A stretch of DNA of 64,000 bases, taken from a virus. The notes beneath the pieces were generated by a model that saw nothing but the letters and a program-made list of their open reading frames with translations, did not search any database and was not told the DNA's origin. Shown here in pieces: positions 52,776 through 60,830 of this stretch. The DNA lies in IMG/VR virus record IMGVR_UViG_3300037882_002064, positions 1 to 64,000 of that record; one strand, given 5' to 3'. The position numbers and the translations under genes were made by a program. How positions within the stretch are numbered: the first letter of the stretch is position 1; the number at the start of each line of letters is the position of its first letter.

Positions 52776-52867
52776 TGGTCGAAGGGGGTGGATTGGCTAC
52801 CACCGCAAGCGGGCGTTCCCTCCCGCACCAGGGTATCGAACCCCTGCTCTAATTGAGCTACCCTTCG
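52776..52867 (-). tRNA. tRNA-like element (92 nt), non-canonical
   Basis: Read on the minus strand: a perfect 7-bp closing stem CGAAGGG/CCCTTCG followed by ACCA, then TA and a perfect 4-bp D-like arm GCTC/GAGC, an arm with loop GTTCGATA on AGGG/CCCT, a long variable-like arm GCGGG/CCCGC, and a last arm GGTGG/CCACC abutting the acceptor strand. Topology fits a type II tRNA. Against this, the D-loop has only five nt, the last loop (TAGCCAAT) lacks TTC, and the T-loop-like sequence TTCGATA sits in the anticodon position. It could be a degenerate or mimic tRNA. It overlaps the end of the next gene by ten bases. Confidence 0.4.
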
Positions 52868-53118
52868 TTTTTATCGAATGGCATAAGAGTCTGCCAAGGA
52901 TCATCGATCAGCGCATTATGATCTTCCTCTAACGCCCTGTCCATGCGGATCACAAGGATCGCCAAGTAGGTCTGCATTGCAGATAGCTGGATACCCAGCA
53001 GGCCTCGATCCAGCTCGGTTAAGCCGGCCGCATTGTCTTTCAGGAAAAACGATAGCTGCCGGGTCTTTGCCTTCAGTTCATTATGTTCTTCGACCAATCG
53101 AATATGCCAATCACTCAT
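52858..53118 (-). CDS. Small helical protein, crAss001_48-like
   Basis: An 86-residue protein with two amphipathic helices around LLGIQLSAMQTYLAILVIRM. The layout (charged N-terminal helix, Glu-Leu-Lys, then Leu/Gln/Met helix) matches a small family widespread in phages whose function is unknown. A G-rich SD-like stretch precedes the ATG. Near the distal end of the leftward operon. Confidence 0.7.
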   Translation of the reverse strand: MSDWHIRLVEEHNELKAKTRQLSFFLKDNAAGLTELDRGLLGIQLSAMQTYLAILVIRMDRALEEDHNALIDDPWQTLMPFDKNEG

Positions 53119-53136
53119 TTTGCCCCCCCCTCTGGT

Positions 53137-54069
53137 TTATGCCAATCTGTACCGCCGCCGTATATGCTCGCTCTTGCATTTTTTATCACCGCACGTTGAG
53201 AGCTTTTTGTAATCGGATGGCGTCATGGATATTGCCTTATTGCAGACAGCGCAGTGCTTGGTAAGCCGCGTTTCTTTCCTGATCGCGCTGGCGCACGACC
53301 GACTACAGAATCTGGATGGCTTCTCAGGCCGCACTCGCGCCTGATAGATTTTACCACAATGATCGCACGGCTTCTCAAACGTCCCCTCTCCCGGCGCGAG
53401 CTGATTGGGCTTTTTCACTTGAGCCAGCAAATCATTAAATTCCACATCATCAGGATTGCGTCGAGCAAAACTGTAAATCTGTCCTGTGTGCCTTATTTGC
53501 TCGTAAAGAGTGGTTCCTTGCTCAATGGCGCTCTGGATCGCGGCAAGGTACACCGCCCGATATTTTTCGCCTACAGCGGCATCTTGCACTTTTTTCGCCA
53601 GCTTTATGTTGATGCGCGCAAATGTCACTTGCTCTGCATTCAGCTCAGGCCTGTGAACCAGTGTTGATTTTGACTTGTGCATTGTTCCGTGCAGGTTGAC
53701 GATATTTTCTTTTAGCAGTTTTCTAACGCCTTCCATCTTTGGGCTTTCCTGCCAAGTGCGCTCAGTAATCGCTTTCTTTCGCTCCTTCAAATCCTCGCCA
53801 CACAAGCTCCTTGTCACAGGGATATTAAAATCTATTTTGTACTGCTTGGGGCTAATGCTGTGCGCTATCGACAAGTGGTGTCCGAGACTTTTATATTCGC
53901 CACCGCAAATCAGACAGGCTATTTTGTCGCCTGACAGATATAGCAACAGCTCTGCAACGGATTGTATAGGCCTGTATGAAATGGCCTTTTTGGGCGGCGG
54001 TTTCGGGCGGCTTCTTCTGGAATGCGGTTTCCCGCTGCCACCATGATTCGGCTGGATTCTACTGCCCAT
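53137..54069 (-). CDS. Ros/MucR-type zinc-finger protein with extra zinc ribbons
   Basis: A protein of about 310 residues. Near residue 50, IACLICGGEYKSLGHHLSIAH followed by SPKQYKIDFNIP closely resembles the Ros/MucR DNA-binding zinc finger. The C-terminal third adds CDHCGKIYQ with FCSRSC, and CAVCNKAI with CGDKKC, two further Cys4-type sites. The middle is basic and helical. Probably a DNA-binding regulator or nuclease-accessory factor. The ATG at 54069 is preferred over a TTG two codons upstream. Confidence 0.7.
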   Translation of the reverse strand: MGSRIQPNHGGSGKPHSRRSRPKPPPKKAISYRPIQSVAELLLYLSGDKIACLICGGEYKSLGHHLSIAHSISPKQYKIDFNIPVTRSLCGEDLKERKKAITERTWQESPKMEGVRKLLKENIVNLHGTMHKSKSTLVHRPELNAEQVTFARINIKLAKKVQDAAVGEKYRAVYLAAIQSAIEQGTTLYEQIRHTGQIYSFARRNPDDVEFNDLLAQVKKPNQLAPGEGTFEKPCDHCGKIYQARVRPEKPSRFCSRSCASAIRKETRLTKHCAVCNKAISMTPSDYKKLSTCGDKKCKSEHIRRRYRLA

Positions 54070-54589
54070 TATCAAGTTGCCTTTCCGTTGTGACTTCGTT
54101 GGCCTTGTTTGGTAATTTTGAGTAATGAATATGCGGAAAATTCAGGCAGTTTTTTTGCACCCTGTAAGCATCGCCGCGACCTCGATGGTTCTCCACTGGA
54201 TAGGCTGCAATATCAACACCCCACATCCAACCCTGAATGCGATAGTCGTTATACGCGCCAGTTACTAAATAATAAACCGATTCTGGCTTTAATTGGTCAA
54301 CGGGTACAAACAGGTTCAAGTGATGCTCTGGTGCCGACTTGGCTTCCACAATCTTACCCACATCAGAAGGCGCATTTTTGTCTGATTTTCCATGCCAATA
54401 CTGATTAAGATATTTGGCAACAACCCGCTCCGCGATAGCGCCTTCTATGTGTTGCTGCCACTTGTGTTCGGTTTCGCTGCCGCGAGGACACTTCAAATCG
54501 TCAAATATCACATTGCACACCCTGGCTGCGCCGCAACAGGCGGCCTCATACAGCTCGGCGTAGGTTAATCTCATTTGAAAGTAGCTCAT
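54059..54589 (-). CDS. PD-(D/E)XK nuclease-like protein
   Basis: A protein of about 176 residues. IAERVVAKYLNQYW, then DVGKIVEAKSAPEH (Asp ... Glu-Ala-Lys) and LNLFVPVDQ fit the core of a restriction-endonuclease-like fold with the E-x-K pair. The ATG at 54589 overlaps the upstream stop (ATGA). An earlier in-frame start would intrude into the upstream gene. Substrate unknown. Confidence 0.6.
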   Translation of the reverse strand: MSYFQMRLTYAELYEAACCGAARVCNVIFDDLKCPRGSETEHKWQQHIEGAIAERVVAKYLNQYWHGKSDKNAPSDVGKIVEAKSAPEHHLNLFVPVDQLKPESVYYLVTGAYNDYRIQGWMWGVDIAAYPVENHRGRGDAYRVQKNCLNFPHIHYSKLPNKANEVTTERQLDNGQ

Positions 54590-55020
54590 TGTTTGATATT
54601 TCCAGCTACCCATTGCCTCATGTACGACCACCGCCGCTCGGGAGTGGCGTCATAGTGGCAGCCCTCGTCATTCTCGAACATTATCTCGCGGGCCAGCGCG
54701 GGCGCGACATTGAACATATCGGCCAGTTCTTCGTCGTCGATGGCATCATCTTCAATATCCCAATCCTCTCCATCGAGACTTTGCAGCTTTGGCAGCGGCA
54801 GGCCCCTGGCCGCCCCCAGCGCGCCCAACGTGCAGTAGTCGCCGTCGACCTGTAGTTGGCCGGTAATCAGTCGCTTCACTGGCATCGCATCGAGCGCAGC
54901 CAGCAGATCCCGCAGCATAGCCTGGCCGCGAGCGCCCTTGGTCGCAGAGGCCACGGCTCCGCGCCACATAATCAGCCGCCAGTTATCGTCGCAGCAGTCT
55001 GAATAGCCGTGCCTGCTCAT
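54586..55020 (-). CDS. Conserved phage hypothetical protein
   Basis: A 144-residue protein with the pattern MSRHGYSDCCDDNWRLIMWRG..., MPVKRLITGQL, APALAREIMFEND and PERRWSYMRQWV, which I recognise as a recurring phage early-gene family of unknown function. ATGA overlaps join it to both neighbours. Confidence 0.75.
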   Translation of the reverse strand: MSRHGYSDCCDDNWRLIMWRGAVASATKGARGQAMLRDLLAALDAMPVKRLITGQLQVDGDYCTLGALGAARGLPLPKLQSLDGEDWDIEDDAIDDEELADMFNVAPALAREIMFENDEGCHYDATPERRWSYMRQWVAGNIKQ

Positions 55021-55202
55021 ATTACAAACCCCATTTTCCTCATGGCCACCCTACGACAAGCCTTCGAGCAATAAACGGTTGAGTGTTCATACTTTACGCG
55101 CCGGGCCTGCGAATCTGTGCCTTTGAATGTTTTCTCGCAACACCCGCACTTCAGGGCATCGCGGATCGCTATCAGCTCCTTTGTCATTGGTTTAGTTGCC
55201 AT
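55017..55202 (-). CDS. Small zinc-finger-like protein
   Basis: A protein of about 61 residues with CGCC and CSKAC Cys clusters separated by about 25 residues and a basic C-terminus, suggesting a treble-clef-like zinc site. The ATG at 55202 follows GGGAGG by four bases and is preferred to an ATG twelve bases upstream. Confidence 0.65.
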   Translation of the reverse strand: MATKPMTKELIAIRDALKCGCCEKTFKGTDSQARRVKYEHSTVYCSKACRRVAMRKMGFVI

Positions 55203-55416
55203 ATTCCCTCCCATAGTGGTATTCCAGATCTTGTGGAATGCGCCTCTCTTTTTTTCTCAGGATAAATCTTCGGTAATCCATTGCCCTTGCCTCCCGAGCC
55301 ACAATCTTATCTTTTAGCCGGCCGGCAGAACTACACTTTTGGCAAGGCGGCCTGATTGCGCGGAACATTAAGCAGCAGTCGCGGATCGTCCACAAAATAT
55401 CATCGCTAGCGGCCAT
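55192..55416 (-). CDS. Small basic hypothetical protein
   Basis: A 74-residue protein (starts MAASDDILWTIRDCCLMF) with a CQKC pair and a strongly basic C-terminal half (FILRKKERR). The frame is open further upstream, but that part overlaps another gene; the ATG at 55416 has AGAAG upstream and overlaps neighbours by about ten bases at each end. Confidence 0.6.
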   Translation of the reverse strand: MAASDDILWTIRDCCLMFRAIRPPCQKCSSAGRLKDKIVAREARAMDYRRFILRKKERRIPQDLEYHYGREYGN

Positions 55417-55624
55417 TTTTCTTCTTTGCCTTTTTAGCATCCACGCGAGCGTTATGCACAACCACATCAGGATCCCCCAGGGTGATTGCCACAGCCTCCA
55501 ATGGAGTAGCCCCCAAATACCATTCATGCCCTTCACTGGCATTGATCCACAGCGCCTTCACTCGCGGCCGGATCCTTTGCCAGAGAAAATAGCTATATTG
55601 TAATTTCCACCAAAATGCTTTCAT
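55406..55624 (-). CDS. Small hypothetical protein
   Basis: A 72-residue protein with an aromatic N-terminus (MKAFWWKLQYSYFLWQRI), a central WYLGATPLEAVAITLG segment and a Lys-rich tail (KKAKKKNGR). The start is two bases from the next upstream gene. No family recognised. Confidence 0.6.
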   Translation of the reverse strand: MKAFWWKLQYSYFLWQRIRPRVKALWINASEGHEWYLGATPLEAVAITLGDPDVVVHNARVDAKKAKKKNGR

Positions 55625-55626
55625 GG

Positions 55627-55890
55627 TTACTCCTGCTCTTGTTTGCGAATGATTTCTGCCATGCTGTTAATTTCTCGAATCATAAACAAAGTGCCATGCG
55701 GATCGGTGGACGCCTGTATTACTGACTGGGCGGCGCTCTCTAGCACCCAGTACCGGCGTAGCGCGTCCTTGATTTGATTCTTGTAAGCACTCGACTGAGC
55801 GTTGTGCAGCCGGGCAAGGTAAAAGTAATACCCTGCTGCCGAAGCTAGGGCGACAATAAACAGACCGACCAATAGATCTCTCTCGAACAT
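55627..55890 (-). CDS. Membrane-anchored helical protein
   Basis: An 87-residue protein with an N-terminal transmembrane helix (LLVGLFIVALASAAGYYFYL) and a charged helical C-terminus. A near-perfect SD, AAGGAG, lies eight bases before the ATG at 55890. A different-frame gene (55667-56038) overlaps most of it. Confidence 0.65.
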   Translation of the reverse strand: MFERDLLVGLFIVALASAAGYYFYLARLHNAQSSAYKNQIKDALRRYWVLESAAQSVIQASTDPHGTLFMIREINSMAEIIRKQEQE

Positions 55891-56038
55891 AATGCAAACT
55901 CCTTCCACCGGGAAAACATTGGCCGCCGTAATAGCCGCCACCATCGAACTCGCACAGATTGTGCGCCCTGGCATCGACCGCGACCCAAGACAGGGTTGCG
56001 ATCCAGCCAACTACTGCTATGAATTTCACCGCGTTCAT
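55667..56038 (-). CDS. Secreted small protein, largely overlapping another gene
   Basis: A 123-codon frame whose first 25 residues form a signal peptide (VKFIAVVGWIATLSWVAVDARA) followed by a Gly/Cys-rich stretch (EFDGGGYYGGQCFPGG). Its ATG overlaps the upstream stop (ATGA), good evidence for a genuine start. From about residue 50 it overlaps the membrane protein gene in another frame, and its sequence there is not protein-like. A frameshift or an overprinted tail are both possible. Confidence 0.45.
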   Translation of the reverse strand: MNAVKFIAVVGWIATLSWVAVDARAHNLCEFDGGGYYGGQCFPGGRSLHYVRERSIGRSVYCRPSFGSRVLLLPCPAAQRSVECLQESNQGRATPVLGARERRPVSNTGVHRSAWHFVYDSRN

Positions 56039-56400
56039 ATTCTTACCCCATCAAAGTCTTTCGGCCCCAGCGGGGGCAGCCCGGTTGCGCTTTCGCCCTT
56101 ACTGGTCTGCTCTCGGGTGCGAAAAAATCCATCGTGTTGAGGATATTTTTTCATAAAAGCTCTGGCATAGAACGCGCTATAGTTATTGTTAATTTTGAAA
56201 GTGGAATTGCCATCACTATCAGCCTGATCCGTTTCCCACCTTATGCGCGAAAATACCCCATGTTGAGCGGAATAGTTTTTGAATCCTCGACCTATCAAGT
56301 CAAAGGTAAATTTGCAAAACAATTCCCATACCAATGGGTTTTCCCTGTGAAAAACAACCACTTGTTCGCGTAGTTCATCATGCCGAGTTTTAGTATTCAT
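56035..56400 (-). CDS. Conserved phage protein, probable DNA-binding fold
   Basis: A 121-residue protein from the ATG at 56400. FHRENPLVWELFCKFT, GFKNYSAQHGVFSRIRWET and INNNYSAFYARAFMKKYP followed by DGFFRTREQTS form a pattern I recognise from many phage early regions. Function unproven. The longer upstream frame overlaps another gene and is not used. Confidence 0.7.
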   Translation of the reverse strand: MNTKTRHDELREQVVVFHRENPLVWELFCKFTFDLIGRGFKNYSAQHGVFSRIRWETDQADSDGNSTFKINNNYSAFYARAFMKKYPQHDGFFRTREQTSKGESATGLPPLGPKDFDGVRI

Positions 56401-56659
56401 TCTGAAAAATATCCGCGTAGGCTCTATCCCAGTCAGCCAGAAGCTCCTGAGTGGAGGAAAGCGCAGTCTCGTCGCCACTGGCCGCGATAGCATCATCGAT
56501 AAACTCTTGCAGCTCTTGAGACATAAGGATGGCAACCAGCATCAAGTTTTGTAGTGCTTCAAGTCTATTATTGACTTCCTGCATAAGGGCGTCACTCGGC
56601 CCCTTAAATTCCGTTGATTCGCGCATTTCATCAAGAACATGATAGGGGATCTCTGGCAT
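56390..56659 (-). CDS. Small acidic helical protein
   Basis: An 89-residue protein, acidic and helical (LEALQNLMLVAILMSQELQEF). No family recognised. Twelve bases downstream of the ssb stop and overlapping the next gene by eleven. Confidence 0.6.
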   Translation of the reverse strand: MPEIPYHVLDEMRESTEFKGPSDALMQEVNNRLEALQNLMLVAILMSQELQEFIDDAIAASGDETALSSTQELLADWDRAYADIFQNEY

Positions 56660-56670
56660 TGTCTTTGCTC

Positions 56671-57240
56671 CTAGAAAGGAATGTCGTCGTCGTCGAAGTG
56701 CGGTGGATTGTGCGGATCATAATAATTTTGTGATGGTTGCGGCTGGTTGGTCGTATATGGGCCGCTCCGCTGCTCAGTGCGCTGCTGGGCGATCTGGTTG
56801 GCCTTTCCCATTTCAGTCATAGGCTCAGACAATTGCGCTTGGGGGCGAGACTGCTGGCCGCCAGCGTGTTGCTGGCCACCCTCAGCCTGGCGCGGATCGA
56901 GACTTTGCATTTCGGTCGCTATAACCTCTGTGATGTAGTGATCCTTGCCCTCCTTGTCCGTCCACTTGCGGGTTTGCAGTTTACCCTCGATATACACTTT
57001 GGAGCCTTTCTTGAGCCACTCCCCGGCCATTTGTCCCATCTTGTAATTGCCACGATCCCGGAACACGACCTTATGCCACTCGGTGCGCTCCTGTATTTGC
57101 CCTGTCTGCTTATCCTTCCAGCTCTCACTGGTGGCGATGGAGGCATTTGTTACCGCCCCTCCATCAGGAAAGAAACGGGTTTCCGGGTCATTGCCCAGGT
57201 TGCCCACGATGATTACTTTGTTCACGCCTCGTTGTGCCAT
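56671..57240 (-). CDS. ssb: Single-stranded DNA-binding protein
   Basis: A 189-residue protein with an N-terminal OB-fold ([43 protein letters not shown]), a Gln/Gly/Pro-rich linker and the acidic tip DDDDIPF that contacts SSB-interacting proteins. It protects single-stranded DNA and cooperates with the exonuclease and Bet proteins encoded downstream of the same promoter. Confidence 0.97.
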   Translation of the reverse strand: MAQRGVNKVIIVGNLGNDPETRFFPDGGAVTNASIATSESWKDKQTGQIQERTEWHKVVFRDRGNYKMGQMAGEWLKKGSKVYIEGKLQTRKWTDKEGKDHYITEVIATEMQSLDPRQAEGGQQHAGGQQSRPQAQLSEPMTEMGKANQIAQQRTEQRSGPYTTNQPQPSQNYYDPHNPPHFDDDDIPF

Positions 57241-57249
57241 GTGATTCTC

Positions 57250-58356
57250 CTAGTTATTGAGCAGGTGTGGTACTGTTGCTACGATTGAATGAATTGATTT
57301 CTCTACTCCAGCCGTCACCAGCCGCTTGCGGGTTGAGGCCTCGATGGCGGCCATAGGTGCGTTGATCGGCGTCCGTACTCGCAGCTCGATCATCACTGTG
57401 ACCCAGTGCTGGCCATCAGCAATAATCACATCCGGGGTTTTCGGAACGAAACAGGGCGGCGGTTCGTGTCCTGTCTCCGGGCCATAGCCAAAACTCTCCA
57501 TCATGCCGGGGGGCGTAGCAAGAGCCTCAACTACCTGGCGCAGCTCTGGCGATGGCCCATCACCAAAACCCTCGGACAGGCCCGGTGCGCCAAGATCAGG
57601 CGGTGTGCCGGTATAAACCTCGATTGTCCTTTCAGGCACAAACGCAGCCATTTCCTGTATTTTCTTGGCCGCGGCCATGATCTCGGCCTGGCGCTCAAGC
57701 TCCCGGTCGATCAGCGCAATCAAGTTAGATTGGTAGATCGCCTCGTCGTCCACGAACAGGAACCCGGCCACATGCTCTCGGGTCAGGGGGGAATGCAGGC
57801 CGGCCCGGTGACTGCGGTTTTCCAGCTCAGACAGCCGCAGGGCGCAACGGGTTTGCCGGTTCAGGCACTCACCTACCCGAGCGGCCACAGCATCCCGAGC
57901 AGCCTTGGCGACCTTCCCGCCAGCGGTCATATTGCTGATCTTTATCAGATCCGCTGTTTGACCATTGCGGAACTCGCCACTGACATTGTGCTTGTTGTAG
58001 CCCTCGATCAGCAGCTTATTCAGCTCTGTTTCGAGCTGATCCAGTGTGGTCGCCTCGAAGGCGGCGATCTGATCCAGTATCTTTTTGCGGCCATCTTTGC
58101 ACATGGCTTCCAGTTCTTTCACTTGTGTTTCAAACTCGCGCAACGGCCCACCAATGGACGCGACCACCTCTTTGCGTCGATCCCCAATGGCCGCAGCCAT
58201 CTTATTCAGCTCAGTAGCCAGCTTTTTCGCTTCCGCTATTTCATCAGCGACGATCACTACATCATATTGGGCCAGGGTGAATTCAAGCTGCGCGCGCCAC
58301 ACATCATAATTGGTGACGATAATGGGCAGGGTTGCTTCTACAAGGAGTTGTTCCAT
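57250..58356 (-). CDS. DUF1351-like protein of the recombination operon
   Basis: A 368-residue protein. The first 130 residues (AEAKKLATELNKMAAAIGDRR, GPLREFETQVKELEAMCKDG) form the coiled-coil pattern of DUF1351 proteins, which accompany RecT/Bet-type genes in phages. The C-terminal part is Pro/Gly-rich and then beta-rich. Role unknown but likely in DNA metabolism. Confidence 0.7.
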   Translation of the reverse strand: MEQLLVEATLPIIVTNYDVWRAQLEFTLAQYDVVIVADEIAEAKKLATELNKMAAAIGDRRKEVVASIGGPLREFETQVKELEAMCKDGRKKILDQIAAFEATTLDQLETELNKLLIEGYNKHNVSGEFRNGQTADLIKISNMTAGGKVAKAARDAVAARVGECLNRQTRCALRLSELENRSHRAGLHSPLTREHVAGFLFVDDEAIYQSNLIALIDRELERQAEIMAAAKKIQEMAAFVPERTIEVYTGTPPDLGAPGLSEGFGDGPSPELRQVVEALATPPGMMESFGYGPETGHEPPPCFVPKTPDVIIADGQHWVTVMIELRVRTPINAPMAAIEASTRKRLVTAGVEKSIHSIVATVPHLLNN

Positions 58357-58358
58357 GT

Positions 58359-58619
58359 CTATTGCTCCAATTCTAATAAAAGGGCATCAGCCCACCGTAC
58401 AGCATCGCTTGCAATGGCTTCTAAGCTGGCGACACCACCATCGTCATACGCGGCAAGCCCGGCCATAATGTGCGTGGCCATGTACTCGCGCTTTGTGAGG
58501 CCAAAGGCTTCATTGTTACCTGTTGCGGCCTTCTCGCCATTGGCCTTGGCCCTGGCCTTTTTGTATGCCTTGAGCCTCTCTCTTTCTGTCATAGAGTAGC
58601 TGTCAGTCCCGGCCACCAT
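58359..58619 (-). CDS. Small conserved early hypothetical protein
   Basis: An 86-residue protein, basic at the N-terminus (RERLKAYKKARAKANGEK) and helical at the C-terminus (AIASDAVRWADALLLEL). The pattern LTKREYMATHIMAGLAA is common in phage recombination operons. It shares a base with the exonuclease stop (TGATG). Confidence 0.7.
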   Translation of the reverse strand: MVAGTDSYSMTERERLKAYKKARAKANGEKAATGNNEAFGLTKREYMATHIMAGLAAYDDGGVASLEAIASDAVRWADALLLELEQ

Positions 58620-59377
58620 CAGAAAATATCCCCCAGGTCATTAAGATCAAATTCCGGCACCACCTTCACACCATCAGAGACAAACTCGCGCTGTATGATG
58701 CCTGCTTTTATAGCCAGCTCTTTTTGGCGAGCTAACCATGCCGCCTTATCATTGATCCGCGCTACCAGTGCCTGAACAGTGTTATCGAACTCCACCAGAT
58801 CATCCACCAGCATGTCGATGTAGTTATTGTCCCGGTATATCCGGTGAACAATCAGATCCATGCCATTGCACTCGAAGTCAGGGAAGTACAGGCCGTAGTC
58901 GCACCATTGCCGATTTGTGATCCACAGGCACCCTTGGATCTGATCCATTGAAATGCCGTCTTGGTTGTCGTCCAGCATGATCGAGATCACTTTTTCATCA
59001 TCACTGAAGCACTTGTACTCGGCCATGCCTTCCTCGCCAATCCATCCGTCCAGCGAACAGCCAAACCGGCGATCATCGGTGGCGACAAAGCCGCCCTGCT
59101 CGATGAAGATATTGTGGCGCTTTTCATGGAGGAACCTGGCTTCGGTTTCCAGCTCATTGCCCCGGCGCATTGCAAAAGTCTGATATTTATCCCAGCTCGC
59201 AGCCTTCCCGCTCACGCGCTCGACAGCCAGCCGCCAAGCGTATTTCCTAGCCGCCGCAGTAGGTGTTACTCCATCTTTGAGCGTTGAGCGCGCTGTCTCG
59301 AACATCGAGGCCGTGATAGCCCCGGCCCGATCCTCCAACCAGTCGTCAGTGCCTTGCTCACTCAGAGAAATAATCAT
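58619..59377 (-). CDS. Lambda-exonuclease-like (YqaJ) recombinase nuclease
   Basis: A protein of about 252 residues. GAITASMFETA near the start, FGCSLDGWIGEEGMAEYKC (Asp ... Glu-x-Lys catalytic set) and DQIQGCLWIT follow the order of lambda-type exonucleases, which chew 5' ends of double-stranded DNA to give 3' tails for annealing. The ATG at 59377 follows GAGG and is preferred over an ATG five codons upstream. It overlaps the end of bet. Confidence 0.88.
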   Translation of the reverse strand: MIISLSEQGTDDWLEDRAGAITASMFETARSTLKDGVTPTAAARKYAWRLAVERVSGKAASWDKYQTFAMRRGNELETEARFLHEKRHNIFIEQGGFVATDDRRFGCSLDGWIGEEGMAEYKCFSDDEKVISIMLDDNQDGISMDQIQGCLWITNRQWCDYGLYFPDFECNGMDLIVHRIYRDNNYIDMLVDDLVEFDNTVQALVARINDKAAWLARQKELAIKAGIIQREFVSDGVKVVPEFDLNDLGDIF

Positions 59378-60161
59378 GTTCAATAGCCTCATAATGTTGT
59401 TGTGGGGGTGGGGTGCGGCGCTTTTCTATCCTTGCTTCCAGGCTGCGCTTGCAGGCCTCGAAGCGGGCGGGTTGCAGGGATTCAATGTTGGGAACGCCTG
59501 CCGCTATCAAAAAGCTCTCTGTTGTGTGCCCAGCGGGGGCCAGTAGAGCATGTAGCTCGTTGAGCTGGTCATGGGTAAGGTATCTGGCGGTTGATTCGTC
59601 ACCGTCTTGCGTGGCCACAATAGAACTGTCCAGCGCGGCCTCTGCTTCGTCCTGCTCCATGATCCCGCCCAGGCCAAAGGCGTACCGGGCACACTGGATC
59701 GTGGCCTTGTGGCGCAACATGCGCTTGGGCTTCGACCAAGTATCGGTAGGGCGCTTACATTCGGCCAGATCCTCGGTCAACTGAACCGGGTGATCCCGAT
59801 CCTTGCGGTAGATCGTGCAGGTCACAGAGACAAACCGGCCTTCCGTATCGTAATTCTCTTGCAGCTCCATCCCGTTGAACTGGGGGTGTGCGTTGATGAT
59901 GGATAGCCAGCCATCGATAGACACGACCGGCTGAATGCCGCCGCCCTTGGCCGGGAAGGCGTAGATTTCCTTTTTGAGGGGATCAAGCCCGTAAGCATTG
60001 GCCACGGCCAGAAAGCTCACGAACATTTCATTACTGACGATCATCGGTTGCTTATTCGCATCCTTGGCCGGCATGATCGTGGCCATGATGATGTTCTTGA
60101 GCGCAGCCTCATCGAGCTGTAGCCTGGCGGCCATCGCGGCCAGTGGGTTGGTTGTACTCAT
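59358..60161 (-). CDS. bet: Bet/RecT-type single-strand annealing protein
   Basis: A 267-residue Redbeta-like protein: SNEMFVSFLAVANAYGLDPLK, EIYAFPAKGGGIQPVVSIDGW, NGMELQENYD and KPKRMLRHKATIQCARYAFG are family blocks. It anneals the 3' tails made by the exonuclease. The C-terminal 80 residues are more variable and helical. Confidence 0.93.
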   Translation of the reverse strand: MSTTNPLAAMAARLQLDEAALKNIIMATIMPAKDANKQPMIVSNEMFVSFLAVANAYGLDPLKKEIYAFPAKGGGIQPVVSIDGWLSIINAHPQFNGMELQENYDTEGRFVSVTCTIYRKDRDHPVQLTEDLAECKRPTDTWSKPKRMLRHKATIQCARYAFGLGGIMEQDEAEAALDSSIVATQDGDESTARYLTHDQLNELHALLAPAGHTTESFLIAAGVPNIESLQPARFEACKRSLEARIEKRRTPPPQQHYEAIEHDYFSE

Positions 60162-60520
60162 ATTCGTCGTTCCTGTTTGTTGTTTGCTATATCAATGCCA
60201 GGCTTCAGGGCATCAAAACACTTGGCGGCCTGCTGATAGGTTTCGTGGAAATAGACCCGACCAACTATCTCATTTCCATCAACCTGCCATGAAGCCCACA
60301 TCCGTTTTTCGTAGTAGTCTCTCTGGCCAGCGCAGCACTTAAACCGGCCAACAGCCGGATAAGCCATTGTGGCATCGGCTGGCATCAAAGGATTAGCGCG
60401 CCGAGTATGACGAGCAAGACTGTTAGTGTTGCCAACTGGATCGTAAGTGTGGCCAGCCGTATTGAGACTAGGGGGTGGCGGTGATTGAGTCGTCTGTCCA
60501 TTCGTAAGCTCCTTATTCAT
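60158..60520 (-). CDS. Small early protein
   Basis: A protein of about 120 residues from the ATG at 60520. The N-terminal half is Pro/Thr/Asn-rich and disordered; the C-terminal half has a compact segment (MWASWQVDGNEIVGRVYFHE) with Cys residues. It overlaps the bet start by four bases. No family recognised. Confidence 0.6.
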   Translation of the reverse strand: MNKELTNGQTTQSPPPPSLNTAGHTYDPVGNTNSLARHTRRANPLMPADATMAYPAVGRFKCCAGQRDYYEKRMWASWQVDGNEIVGRVYFHETYQQAAKCFDALKPGIDIANNKQERRI

Positions 60521-60686
60521 GGTGTGAACTCGCTTTACAGGCCGCCAACAGGGTGACGGAGAAGATGATAGGGCCGGCAATAGGGCCGATCACCAAACAG
60601 GCGCAGGCCAGAACGGCCAGGCTAATTGCTATGAATTTCATAATTGGCCGCCGTGCAGCATCATGTACATTTGCAGTAGATTCCAT
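60513..60686 (-). CDS. 57-residue membrane protein, first gene of the leftward operon
   Basis: A gene with ATG at 60686, seven bases after GGAG. A short charged N-terminus is followed by one or two membrane segments (IAISLAVLACACLVIG, IAGPIIFSVTLLAAC). Its stop overlaps the next start. As the first product of the leftward operon it may act at the membrane early in infection, for example in exclusion; this is a guess. Confidence 0.6.
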   Translation of the reverse strand: MESTANVHDAARRPIMKFIAISLAVLACACLVIGPIAGPIIFSVTLLAACKASSHHE

Positions 60687-60758
60687 GTCCATACTCCGCT
60701 AGTTAAAAAGACGAGTGGGTACATATTCTCTGTTCTCGTTCGTTGTTATTGAGGGTCA

Positions 60759-60788
60759 ACGATACTCCCAACAAAAGTACGCTGTCAA
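60759..60788 (-). promoter_or_regulatory. Leftward early promoter
   Basis: On the minus strand, a consensus -35 TTGACA (plus-strand 60783-60788) and -10 TATCGT (60759-60764) are 18 nt apart. It would transcribe the recombination operon. The -35 lies only 14 nt from the -35 of the rightward promoter, so the two probably compete or share regulation. Confidence 0.6.
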
Positions 60789-60801
60789 TACAATGTCGCG
60801 C

Positions 60802-60830
60802 TTGCGATGAAATAAATGTCATGGTATTGT
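60802..60830 (+). promoter_or_regulatory. Rightward early promoter
   Basis: TTGCGA at 60802-60807 and TATTGT at 60825-60830 with an ideal 17-nt spacer. It precedes the small regulator and the replication genes by about 30 nt. Confidence 0.55.

Noticed and set aside
52752-52830. A plus-strand tRNA ending in CCCGCACCA
   Set aside because: A D-loop-like AGTTGGT and CCA end are present, but no 5' strand complementary to the 3' acceptor bases exists, whereas the minus-strand fold has a perfect closing stem.
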